Under the pieces are notes generated by a model that saw only the letters and a program-made list of their open reading frames with translations, made no database searches and was not told the DNA's origin. DNA of 17,253 nucleotides, taken from assembly GCA_002502785.1 (NCBI GenBank), contig DAQG01000059.1:1-17253 (forward strand), in the 5' to 3' direction. The position numbers were made by a program, and so were the translations under genes. Shown in pieces: positions 1-7,064 of this stretch. The stretch's first letter is position 1. Each line of letters opens with the position of its first letter. Source of the stretch: Methanothrix harundinacea. Lineage in GTDB: Archaea > Halobacteriota > Methanosarcinia > Methanotrichales > Methanotrichaceae.

Positions 1-105
1 TAAAACAGCGAGGAGCCAGAAAATGCCAGTTGGATGTGAGAATGCAACTCGGTAAGCGGCTATTTTGCCTTTTTCTCCTCTCTTCGGCTCGGCCGTTCGG
101 CTGGA

Positions 106-366
106 TCAGTCGACGGGGACCGTCTCGAGCTGACTGGCGACGTTCCAGATCAGGGTTCTGGTGTGAAGGGGTATGTTCGGATCGTTGCTTATCTCGTCCA
201 GTACCGATATGGCGGATGCAGCTCTGACCGCCTCAGAATCTTTCTCGTTAAGGAGGGTTGACTTTACGCTCTCCGCAGAACGCCTTATGTTTCTGGGAAC
301 GGTATCGTCGCTCATTATGCGCTCTAAAACTTCGACACACTGCTTAATCACATTTTCAGCTGCCAT
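106..366 (-). CDS. UPF0147 family protein
   Basis: This 86-residue protein matches the archaeal UPF0147 family in length and pattern: an all-helical protein starting MAAENVIKQCVEVLERI, with the central stretch DDTVPRNIRRSAE and the later NDPNIPLHTRTLIW. The family is conserved across archaea and I know of no established biochemical function. The ATG at 366 is chosen because GGTGATTCC sits directly before it, a close SD match. The gene diverges from the zinc-ribbon gene at 532. Its upstream region holds a TATA-like element and a perfect inverted repeat (see 426-443), so regulated transcription is possible. No downstream partner on the same strand is visible inside the window. Confidence 0.9.
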   Translation of the reverse strand: MAAENVIKQCVEVLERIMSDDTVPRNIRRSAESVKSTLLNEKDSEAVRAASAISVLDEISNDPNIPLHTRTLIWNVASQLETVPVD

Positions 367-425
367 GGAATCACCACACTTTCAAGACGGCAAAAAGGTT
401 AAGGATAAAGTCCGTCTCAACAAGT

Positions 426-443
426 TATGACATGGTTGTCATA
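426..443. promoter_or_regulatory. Perfect dyad TATGACA-N4-TGTCATA, candidate operator
   Basis: Seven-base arms TATGACA and TGTCATA are perfectly complementary around TGGT. The dyad abuts an AT-rich TATA-like element at 441-454 in the divergent region between the UPF0147 gene (start 366) and the zinc-ribbon gene (start 532). For the minus-strand gene it would lie between the TATA box and the predicted transcription start, a classical repressor position. That it is an operator is inference. Confidence 0.45.
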
Positions 444-454
444 TTTAAACATAT
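441..454. promoter_or_regulatory. TATA-like element in divergent promoter region
   Basis: ATATTTAAACATAT reads as a plausible TATA box on both strands. On the minus strand transcription would start near 421, giving a leader of about 55 nt for the UPF0147 gene. On the plus strand it would start near 472, giving about 60 nt before the gene at 532. A second candidate on the plus strand is the TTTTATG stretch near 470. Confidence 0.4.
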
Positions 455-531
455 GGTGGCTTCAAATCGTTTTATGTCGGTTGTCGGCTTGGTGGTGCTT
501 TGTGATTCGTGGTGATGCTTGGTGATCGTTG

Positions 532-1056
532 ATGGAAGAAGAAGAGGCTATTAAGAGGATAACGAGGCTCTTGGAGATGGGGGGGACGATGCTGGCCACT
601 CATCATGACTGCGGAGCGCCGCTCTTCCGCTACAAGGGAGAGGTTGTATGTCCGGTCTGCTCCTTTGAAGAGGCAGGCGCGCCGCAGGTCAAAATTCAGC
701 AGAAAAATTTTGAGACCGAACCTGGGCGGAAACCGCCGGGCAAATCGCGTTCGAGCTCAACCGTCGAGGAAGAGGAGGTCTTAACGGCTGATTTTGGGGT
801 AAGGAGGGCCATCGAGGAGACCCCACCTCCAGAGGGCAAAGATGATGGCGAAATTGCCCATCGCGAAGGAGTATCCGGAAAAAGAGGTTCGAAAGACGAG
901 ACGGATCTCGCTTTGGAAGAGCTACATAGGACGATAATCCAGAAGATCAGGGAGATCTCCGAGAAGATGCGAGATGAGCAGGATCTGGGAAGGCTAAAGA
1001 GCCAGCTCGAGTACGTCAAGGAGGCTCTGAAGGTTCTGGGGCGGTTGAGGGATTGA
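532..1056 (+). CDS. UPF0148 / Sjogren's syndrome-scleroderma autoantigen 1 (p27) family zinc-ribbon protein
   Basis: The protein has 174 residues. Residues about 24-43 carry the family signature HHDCGAPLFRYKGEVVCPVC: Cys27, Cys40 and Cys43 plus nearby His residues would form a small zinc ribbon. Residues about 45-120 are a charged, low-complexity linker, and residues about 125-174 are a predicted amphipathic helix or coiled coil (EELHRTIIQKIREISEKMRDEQ). The family is widespread in archaea; no enzymatic role is established. A TTG lies at 529, but the ATG at 532 is preferred, with GGTGAT at 521-526 as SD. The upstream stretch repeats GGTGRT-like words several times (see findings). It is divergent from the UPF0147 gene. 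Confidence 0.85.
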   Translation: MEEEEAIKRITRLLEMGGTMLATHHDCGAPLFRYKGEVVCPVCSFEEAGAPQVKIQQKNFETEPGRKPPGKSRSSSTVEEEEVLTADFGVRRAIEETPPPEGKDDGEIAHREGVSGKRGSKDETDLALEELHRTIIQKIREISEKMRDEQDLGRLKSQLEYVKEALKVLGRLRD

Positions 1057-1171
1057 CGGCTGACCTACGGGCCCGACAGGTCCGAAGATCAGCTTTCATG
1101 CCATCGGCCTGAATCTCGAAACCATTAACGCTCTTGATGTCGGTCTCCAGTAGAAATAAAGGGGTTTGCCT

Positions 1172-2287
1172 TTGTCGCCGAAGCTTCTATCGTTCAAGAG
1201 ATCGGTCCTGTTCTCATTCTTTTTCCTGGCCCTTATCGTCTCGGCGGTCTACCTCAAGGCCGGAGATGAGATCGAGGTTATCTCAGAGCTTGATATCGTC
1301 CTCTCCTCGATCTGGGAGGAATGCGATTCTTGGATCTCACGAGTTAGTCCCTCCCTCTCTTGGAATGGCGGCTCCTCTTCCGGGTATATATGGCAGGCTA
1401 CATCAGGGGCGATCGGCCTTTTGCCCTCTGCGAGGCACGAATCGGATAGCAAGTCGGACTACGATGTCTTCGATCCCACTTCTTTTTCGCCTTCGGTCTC
1501 ACTGATCCTGGACTTCGATTCCTCCGTCAGCACGAGCCTATTTCGGACCTGGGGGACTTTGACCCTTCAGGGCGGGTCAACTCTTCCCTACCTGATCCTC
1601 AACGCCACCCTCTGGGACGAGGATCAGCTCGTCGAGAGGACCAGGTACATGATGATCGACGTGAAGCCAGGCAAGAGCCGCGATTTTGATATATGCGAGA
1701 ACTGCCGTCTCAGCCCGGAACGGGGCTATTCCTGCCTTTTGGAAGTCGAGGAACCTGAGGCGCTTTTTGTATCGGAGCGGCGAGATTGCCTGGTGGTGGA
1801 TGATGATCCTCTGGTCGACATCTTGGACGGGAGCGGCGAAGACTATGGCCGAGAAGCGGCCTCTGAAAAAGGATCTATTGATTCTCGTCCACCCTCTGGG
1901 TCCACAAAAGCGGCTTCGACTTCATCCTCCTCTAAGCCGGTCGACACGTCTCAAGAGGTTGAGGATCCCTCCGAGGACCTCGAATTGGAGGACGATAGCC
2001 GAAGTAATGATTCAGGATTCGTCGATCTCGAATCTGAGGACGAGGACCTAATTTCAGATTTCAGCCCCGGCGACCAGAAGATAACTGAAACTGAAGTCGG
2101 GACCGATTACGAGGATGATCAGGTGGTTGAGGCCCGTTATGTCGGAAGCACCACATCTGACAAGTATCACCGGCCTGATTGCAGCTACGCCAAGAAGATC
2201 AAGTCTGAAAATAAGATATTCTTCTCCGACGTCCTGGATGCGCAAAAAAAAGGTTACTCGGCCTGTAAGGTCTGCAGCCCGCAATAG
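1172..2287 (+). CDS. Secreted acidic protein with C-terminal Ada-like metal-binding module
   Basis: From TTG 1172 (or TTG 1166) the protein has about 371 residues; AAAGGGG at 1158-1164 gives sensible SD spacing only to 1172. A basic N-terminus plus hydrophobic run (KRSVLFSFFFLALIVSAVYL) looks like a signal peptide or membrane anchor. Residues about 105-205 form a possible beta-rich domain with a CxxC pair (ENC, then C in YSCLL). Residues about 215-315 are an Asp/Glu/Ser-rich linker. The last 50 residues carry YVGSTTSDKYHRPDCSYAKK and end CKVC, the H-x3-C ... C-x2-C pattern of the Ada Zn-binding fold, also found appended to secreted nucleases. No catalytic domain is recognised, so function is unknown. 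The next gene (cbiE) is convergent, 43 bp away. Confidence 0.75.
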   Translation: MSPKLLSFKRSVLFSFFFLALIVSAVYLKAGDEIEVISELDIVLSSIWEECDSWISRVSPSLSWNGGSSSGYIWQATSGAIGLLPSARHESDSKSDYDVFDPTSFSPSVSLILDFDSSVSTSLFRTWGTLTLQGGSTLPYLILNATLWDEDQLVERTRYMMIDVKPGKSRDFDICENCRLSPERGYSCLLEVEEPEALFVSERRDCLVVDDDPLVDILDGSGEDYGREAASEKGSIDSRPPSGSTKAASTSSSSKPVDTSQEVEDPSEDLELEDDSRSNDSGFVDLESEDEDLISDFSPGDQKITETEVGTDYEDDQVVEARYVGSTTSDKYHRPDCSYAKKIKSENKIFFSDVLDAQKKGYSACKVCSPQ

Positions 2288-2294
2288 ACATCTA

Positions 2295-2299
2295 TTTTT
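2295..2299 (+). terminator. T-tract after the secreted protein gene
   Basis: TATTTTTAC follows the stop codon by a few bases in the short convergent gap; short U-tracts suffice for archaeal termination. A 5-bp dyad TTTCC-AGT-GGAAA lies at 2318-2330, overlapping the end of cbiE. Confidence 0.3.
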
Positions 2300-2330
2300 A
2301 CTCATCTATCGGCGGGCTTTCCAGTGGAAA

Positions 2331-2921
2331 TCAAGGGGTTATCTCAAACCCCAGATCTCCTATCATCACTGAGGCGAGCCCCTTCGAACGTGGCGGGTTT
2401 TTGGTCGTTCCCCGGAGGATCTCCTCCTCCGGGTAGCAAAGATCTGTGAGGACCGCCACGTCTCTTCTTAGCCCCCTCCCCTCCAAAAGCCGGCAGAGGC
2501 CCGGAAGGTCTGTGGAGTCGTCGACGAGGAGGAAGACGCTCTTTCCCCTCGCGACCTCTTCGAGGATCGGCTCTGGATCCATATTCCTCCCGTGGACGGT
2601 TATGGGAACCACCTTCAGCTGGCTGACCTTCAGCCTCGCGCAGGCGACCTGCATGCTGGATATCCCCGGCATCACCTCCCCGTCCAGGTAGCCGAGGCCG
2701 CTGAGCATCGGATCTCCCGTGGAGAGGACCACCGCCTCCGGGGGAAGCTCCCTGAGGGCCCTGTAGTTCTCGATCACCTTCACATGACAGCCGGGATCGA
2801 TCTCTTCTCGGACCAGGTCGATGGCCCTCTGGGACCCGTAGATGAGCCGGGCCTCTTTTATGGTCTTCGCCGCTTCATAGGTCAGCATTCCGGGGCCTGC
2901 TCCCACTCCGACGATCTTCAT
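2331..2921 (-). CDS. cbiE: Cobalt-precorrin-7 C5-methyltransferase CbiE
   Basis: This 196-residue tetrapyrrole methylase uses S-adenosylmethionine to methylate C5 of the corrin ring late in the anaerobic cobalamin pathway. Visible motifs are the N-terminal glycine loop KIVGVGAGPGMLTYEA, the GDP motif in VLSTGDPMLSGLGYL (around residues 65-80) and the MPGISSMQVACARL segment that helps bind the methyl donor. ATG 2921 is chosen over TTG 2945 because GAGGTGG precedes it at normal spacing and the motif then starts at residue 1, as usual in the family. It is the last gene of the minus-strand cbi operon, 20 bp after cbiD. In many organisms CbiE is fused to CbiT; here they are separate and sit at opposite ends of the operon. 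Confidence 0.93.
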   Translation of the reverse strand: MKIVGVGAGPGMLTYEAAKTIKEARLIYGSQRAIDLVREEIDPGCHVKVIENYRALRELPPEAVVLSTGDPMLSGLGYLDGEVMPGISSMQVACARLKVSQLKVVPITVHGRNMDPEPILEEVARGKSVFLLVDDSTDLPGLCRLLEGRGLRRDVAVLTDLCYPEEEILRGTTKNPPRSKGLASVMIGDLGFEITP

Positions 2922-2941
2922 CCTTTGACCCACCTCAAACC

Positions 2942-4060
2942 TCAATCGCCTTTTCCGTCAAAATTTTCCCGCAAAACTGGCCCCTCTTCCCAGAGGATGG
3001 ACCCGTCCCTCCGGAGAAGGATGATCCTCGTTTGGGGTAACCTCCCTCTCACCTTTCGGATCGCCTCTTCGATCCTGGGGTGGTCGGGCTCCTTCTCCAC
3101 CATCTCGGCGACGGTCCCGTATCCCGTCCCCTCCAGCATATCGGGCATCCCCCACTTGAGTATCAGGGCCGGAAGGCCGCAGAGGATGCTTTCCTGGCCC
3201 TCTCTGAAATGGAGCCTGTCGAGCTGGTTTCCGAGGAGGACGGCTCTGTGTCCGGGAAAGAGGAACCTGCTGTACTTGAGGCCGATCCTTCCGGTGGTTA
3301 CCACCACCCGGTCCGGTTCCAGGATCTCAGCCTCTTTGCTCTCGCCCAGGTGCTCGTTCCAGGGCTCCACAAAGCCCGTCGACCCCAGGATGGATATCCC
3401 GCCAACAACGCCCACCTTCGGGTTCATGGTCTCTCTCGCGATCCTCTCACCGTTCTTCACTGTCAGCTCCACTCGGACCGCCGCAAGGCCTATCTCGGCC
3501 ATCCCCTCTTCGATGGCCTTTGTGATCTCCCCCCTCGCCGAGGGGCTGATGGCGGGCTTTCCCAACGGGGCGCAGAGGCCTGCTGCCCCAATCCTGCCGA
3601 TGCCTGGACCCGCGACGAGCTTGATCTTGTCTTCGGGCTTTATTTCCTCTCCCGTATCGACCCCGTTTTTCCTTTCGATCTCTTCAGGCTCGGCCTTCGC
3701 CTCCATCGCCGCCCCGGCGGTGACGTCGGACTCGTGATCGCCTCCGATCTTGACGGCGGTGCAGGTCCCTTCCCTCCCCTCGACGGGGACCGAGACCCTG
3801 ATCCCAGCCGGTGTGAGGATCGTGACCTGGCCGATGGGCCCCTTCAGGGAGATGACGGCCCCCTTGCAGGCGGCGGCGGCAGTCGTCCCCGTGGTGAGGC
3901 CTCTTCTCAGGATAGTGCCGTCGGAGAGCAGCGCCCAAAGGCCGCTTTTGACCTTATCAAGGACCTCGGGGTCGCTGGACTTCTCGATCCAGTCTGAGGG
4001 TATCGCAAGGCCAGAAACGGGGTCGGTGACCCTTTCCCTTTCAGAGTTCTTTTTTTGCAT
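2942..4060 (-). CDS. cbiD: Cobalt-precorrin-5B C1-methyltransferase CbiD
   Basis: This 372-residue protein is the usual CbiD length. CbiD methylates C1 after acetaldehyde loss in the anaerobic pathway and is unrelated in fold to the other ring methylases. The diagnostic motif LRRGLTTGTTAAAACKGA lies at residues about 51-68, slightly variant from the common TTGTCAAAA form. Further family stretches are AGPGIGRIGAAGLCAPLGKPAI and VVGGISILGSTGFVEPWNE. The ATG at 4060 overlaps the end of cbiC by 20 bp; I see no strong SD before it, so translation may be coupled to cbiC. The N-terminal 25 residues are polar and could in part be non-native if a downstream start is used. cbiE follows after 20 bp. Confidence 0.94.
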   Translation of the reverse strand: MQKKNSERERVTDPVSGLAIPSDWIEKSSDPEVLDKVKSGLWALLSDGTILRRGLTTGTTAAAACKGAVISLKGPIGQVTILTPAGIRVSVPVEGREGTCTAVKIGGDHESDVTAGAAMEAKAEPEEIERKNGVDTGEEIKPEDKIKLVAGPGIGRIGAAGLCAPLGKPAISPSARGEITKAIEEGMAEIGLAAVRVELTVKNGERIARETMNPKVGVVGGISILGSTGFVEPWNEHLGESKEAEILEPDRVVVTTGRIGLKYSRFLFPGHRAVLLGNQLDRLHFREGQESILCGLPALILKWGMPDMLEGTGYGTVAEMVEKEPDHPRIEEAIRKVRGRLPQTRIILLRRDGSILWEEGPVLRENFDGKGD

Positions 4061-4679
4061 GGCGCATGTTTATGATCTCGTTTATGGCTGCGACGGCTAT
4101 CGGCGTTCCGCCACGGGTCCCCTTCGTAGATATCGAGGGGACGTCGATCTCCCGGATCCTCTCCTTGCTCTCGGCGGCGTTGACAAACCCCACGGGAACC
4201 CCGATCACGAGGGCGGGCTTTGCCTCGCCCTGCTCTATGAGGTCGCATAGGGTCAAAAGGGCCGAGGGGGCGTTTCCTATGACGACGATGCTCCCGGAGA
4301 GTTCGTCTTTAAGCTTCCGAAATCCCGCCGAGGTCCTGGTGATCCCCTCTTTCTCGGCGAGCCCATCGCCCTTGCCGATGGCTGTGATTACGGGGCTGTT
4401 GTGCCCCTTCTTCACCACCCCCGCCTCCACCATCCTGATGTCGACGTAGATGGCTGCACCCTCGTCCAGGGCGGCGAGGCCGGCGGTCACGGGGTCGTTT
4501 TTGAACCTGAGTATCTCGGCGACGCCGAGGTCGCCGGTGGCGATGACGCAGCGCTGTTTTATCCTGTCCTCCGGCGTTCTGTCCCCCACGATCCCGGCGA
4601 TGAAACTCCTGCTCTTGTTGTAGATCTCTCTCGCCTCGGGCGTGACCGCCCCCAGATCTGAGTATTTCTTCTCGCTCAT
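4041..4679 (-). CDS. cbiC: Cobalt-precorrin-8 methylmutase CbiC
   Basis: This 212-residue protein matches CbiC/CobH, which moves the C11 methyl group to C12 to give cobyrinic acid. Family landmarks are IYVDIRMVEAGVVK (about residues 77-90), IVVIGNAPSALLTLCDLI, the very characteristic VIGVPVGFVNAAESK and GTRGGTPIAVAAINEI. The ATG at 4679 is the natural start: GGTGA lies just before it and the fused cbiH gene ends 17 bp upstream. Oddity: where CobH reads RMVHACG with its active-site His, this protein reads RCVIATGD, putting Ile46 at the His position. That may be a lineage feature or signal an altered mechanism (see findings). Overall similarity is strong enough that the family call is secure. 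Confidence 0.92.
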   Translation of the reverse strand: MSEKKYSDLGAVTPEAREIYNKSRSFIAGIVGDRTPEDRIKQRCVIATGDLGVAEILRFKNDPVTAGLAALDEGAAIYVDIRMVEAGVVKKGHNSPVITAIGKGDGLAEKEGITRTSAGFRKLKDELSGSIVVIGNAPSALLTLCDLIEQGEAKPALVIGVPVGFVNAAESKERIREIDVPSISTKGTRGGTPIAVAAINEIINMRHAKKEL

Positions 4680-4696
4680 CTTCACCGCAACCGGTT

Positions 4697-6187
4697 TCAG
4701 TAATCGTACTTTGTCTGGTATCCTCTCCGGGTGATTACCCTCTCCTCTTTTATCTGGGCCCCGGGTCCCGCGAGGATCAAGGTGCACCTTTTGCCCCCGA
4801 AGTTCGGTCGTGCCAGATTCGTCGCTCTACCCACGAAGGTCTTCTCCTGGGGCCGCGTCGCATCCTGGGCGAGGCCGAAGGGCCTCTCCGGGTCCAGGTC
4901 GTCTATCCTCTCTGCGAGGGCGGATAATACCCTGGAATCCTGGTTGTATACGACGACGGCAAAGCCGCTCTCCATCAGCTTTTGCACCTTCTCGTTGGTC
5001 ATATCATCCCGGCCCGAGAGAAGGGCGAAATCGTTGACCAGGGGCGCTCCTAGCCTTGCAGCCGCCGCTGAGAAGGCGCCGACCCCCGGGGATACGTGAA
5101 TTAGAGCTTCATTGCTGAGATGGGACCTTGGGCCATCACGGGTTTCTGCGGTGTGGATCCTCGATCCCGCATTGTCGAGAACCCGCCAGGTGGAGCTGAA
5201 GGTGCTGGGGTCGCCCCCAAAGAGCATCGAAACTGTCTCGCCTCGGCCTTCTGCCTCTTTTGCTGCCTTTATCCTCGCCCTGATCCTCTCTTCGCAATTT
5301 CCTTTGTGAGAGATCGTCTCGCCTCTGGCCAGCTCTCTCACGGCGTCAAGGTGCCTTTCAGGCCCCAGGACCAGGTCCGACCTCTCGATGAGGTCCTCAG
5401 CCTCGTGGGTCAGGTGACCGGGGTCGCCCGGTCCCACCCCCACCAGGTTGATCTTCGCCTCTGAGACGGATTCGCCTCTCGTCATCCCATCGCCTTCCAG
5501 GATCAGAAGGGTGAACATGTCCACCTTTTGGCGGAGCTCCTCATTCTCCAGCATCTCTCCTGCCTTCGTCCACCAGAGGGCTTCGCCATTGCGGGCGACG
5601 TTTTTGGCCACCAGCAGGTCCAGATCCACCTCGCCGCCTTCGGTGCAGATATCGAGGACTCGATCCAGCTGCCGGGTCCTCCTCTTGCTCCGGGGGTTGT
5701 AGAGGGCGATGGGCATATTCATCTCTGATGCGGCTATGGCCCTCTTTTCTATCTCTGGCCAGGGGGTGAGAAGGTCGCTGAGGCTGATCACGGCTACCGA
5801 TCTTCTGAAGGTGATGCCGGCTTTGCAGGCGGCGGCTGAAAAAGATGTGATTCCGGGGACGACCTCGACCCGGCCGAGATCCACCTTTCTCGAGGCGACC
5901 TCAAGGCCCAGCCCCGCCATCCCGTAGACGTTGGGGTCACCGCTGCTGATGAGGGCGACCGACCCCTCGTCGAGGAGGGCGACCGCCTCCCTGGCCCTGT
6001 CCACCTCCCGGCCCATCCCGGTAGAGCTGACGGCCTTACCCTCAAGAAGGTCTGAGACGAGGTCGAGGTAGGGCCGATAGCCGACGACGCTTTCGGCTTC
6101 AGCTATCGCTTCCCTCGCCCTTTTCGTCAGAAGGTCCCGGCTGCCGGGCCCGATCCCGACGATGTACAGCTTACTCTCCGAGGGCAA
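4697..6187 (-). CDS. cbiH: Cobalt-factor III C17-methyltransferase (CbiH) fused to a second CbiH-like methylase domain
   Basis: The protein is 496 residues, twice the usual CbiH length. Domain 1 (about 5-235) has YIVGIGPGSRDLLTKRA, VGYRPYLDLV, SSGDPNVYGMAGLGLEV and VVPGITSFSAAACKAG, the classic CbiH pattern for C17 methylation and ring contraction. Domain 2 (about 245-496) repeats the fold: INLVGVGPGDPGHLTHEA, LGPERHLDAV, FGGDPSTFSSTW, SPGVGAFSAAAARLG and VVVYNQDSRVLSALAE. The family C-terminal ITRRGY occurs only at the end of domain 2. The start is TTG 6187, supported by GGGAGGGTGA at 6191-6200, and overlaps the cbiG end by 17 bp. Domain 1 is the likely ring-contraction enzyme; domain 2 may be catalytic, specialised or structural. 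Confidence 0.9.
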   Translation of the reverse strand: MPSESKLYIVGIGPGSRDLLTKRAREAIAEAESVVGYRPYLDLVSDLLEGKAVSSTGMGREVDRAREAVALLDEGSVALISSGDPNVYGMAGLGLEVASRKVDLGRVEVVPGITSFSAAACKAGITFRRSVAVISLSDLLTPWPEIEKRAIAASEMNMPIALYNPRSKRRTRQLDRVLDICTEGGEVDLDLLVAKNVARNGEALWWTKAGEMLENEELRQKVDMFTLLILEGDGMTRGESVSEAKINLVGVGPGDPGHLTHEAEDLIERSDLVLGPERHLDAVRELARGETISHKGNCEERIRARIKAAKEAEGRGETVSMLFGGDPSTFSSTWRVLDNAGSRIHTAETRDGPRSHLSNEALIHVSPGVGAFSAAAARLGAPLVNDFALLSGRDDMTNEKVQKLMESGFAVVVYNQDSRVLSALAERIDDLDPERPFGLAQDATRPQEKTFVGRATNLARPNFGGKRCTLILAGPGAQIKEERVITRRGYQTKYDY

Positions 6188-7064
6188 CGGTCACCCTCCC
6201 GTAGACCCTCTTGGGCATGATCAGCCTCTCGGATAATGCAAGAGCTGCAGGCTCCGCTACCCCCACTAGGCCAAGGGAAGAGGCCCTCGACTCCGTCGTC
6301 GGCGACTGGGCGTTGAGGACCTTCTCATCCAGATAGACGACCTGGCAGCCGAGCTTCTCTGCGGCCTTCGTTATCCCGATCTCGTCTTTCTTGATCCAGG
6401 CGGTGGCGATGACTCTGATATCGTCAAGCCTTTTTCCCGCCGACTCCAGAGCCTTGGCGACGGCCTCCGCCACCTCGGATGAGTCCACGCCTCTTCTAGC
6501 GCCGAGGCCGACGACGACGCCTCCTCTCCTCTTCAAAACCGCCACGTCCTCGTCCACCAGGACGACCTTGGGCCCAGCGAGCCTGATGATGGGCACATCC
6601 TCTCTGAGGAAGGCGAGGTTGACATCCTTTGAGGAGTCTCTGTTCACCACGCGGGCGCCGAGGCTCTCTGCCGTCCCCTCGAGAGAGGGCCGTTCGGCGG
6701 CATCGGTGGCGGTGGTGATGGCGGGATATAGGCCCAACTTTTCGGATAGATGATATGCCAGATCGTTAGCCCCGTGGTGGCCCCCGACGACGGGGACGGC
6801 AGACTGGAGAGATGCGTCGACGGCCACCACCGGCCTGTCTGTCCACTTGTCTCTCAGGGCCGGGCAGATCAGCCTAACCACGATCCCGACGGCCATCACC
6901 GCCACCACCATATCGAACTTTTCGAGGGATTCCAGCGTCTCCTCGGGATCGTCCTTCCTGTAGACCACGACCTCGGGCTCATACCGGCCCGAGAGGGCGA
7001 TACATAGCTTTTCGCCCTCGGCAAGGTTGCGGTCGAAGACCAGGACGGCTACCGACTTCGATAT
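6171..7064 (-). CDS. cbiG: Cobalt-precorrin-5A hydrolase CbiG (apparent ATA start)
   Basis: CbiG opens the delta-lactone of cobalt-precorrin-5A and releases acetaldehyde. Family features are VVAVMAVGIVVRLICP in the N-terminal half, VPVVGGHHGANDLAYHL centrally and VVGLGARRGVDSSEVAEAV opening the C-terminal domain. The first ATG/GTG/TTG in frame is GTG 6968 (265 residues), but the frame stays open upstream and codes the expected N-terminal strand and helix (SVAVLVFDRNLAEGEKLCIA). GGGAGGT at 7072-7078 lies at normal SD distance before an in-frame ATA at 7064, which I take as the likely start, giving 297 residues. If ATA is wrong, GTG 6968 would give a truncated protein. The gene overlaps the end of cbiF by 16 bp and the cbiH start by 17 bp. 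Confidence 0.88.
   Translation of the reverse strand: MSKSVAVLVFDRNLAEGEKLCIALSGRYEPEVVVYRKDDPEETLESLEKFDMVVAVMAVGIVVRLICPALRDKWTDRPVVAVDASLQSAVPVVGGHHGANDLAYHLSEKLGLYPAITTATDAAERPSLEGTAESLGARVVNRDSSKDVNLAFLREDVPIIRLAGPKVVLVDEDVAVLKRRGGVVVGLGARRGVDSSEVAEAVAKALESAGKRLDDIRVIATAWIKKDEIGITKAAEKLGCQVVYLDEKVLNAQSPTTESRASSLGLVGVAEPAALALSERLIMPKRVYGRVTVALGE

Noticed and set aside
1..105. Gene end or terminator from the left edge (TAA at 1-3, T-rich stretch at 61-85)
   Set aside because: Three bases of possible stop codon cannot be tested, and the T-rich run alone is weak evidence.
2592..3997. Long plus-strand open frames (up to 381 codons) across cbiD and cbiE
   Set aside because: They are antisense to well-supported cbi genes, rich in Arg, Pro and Ser, and show no domain; long shadow frames are expected in GC-rich coding DNA.
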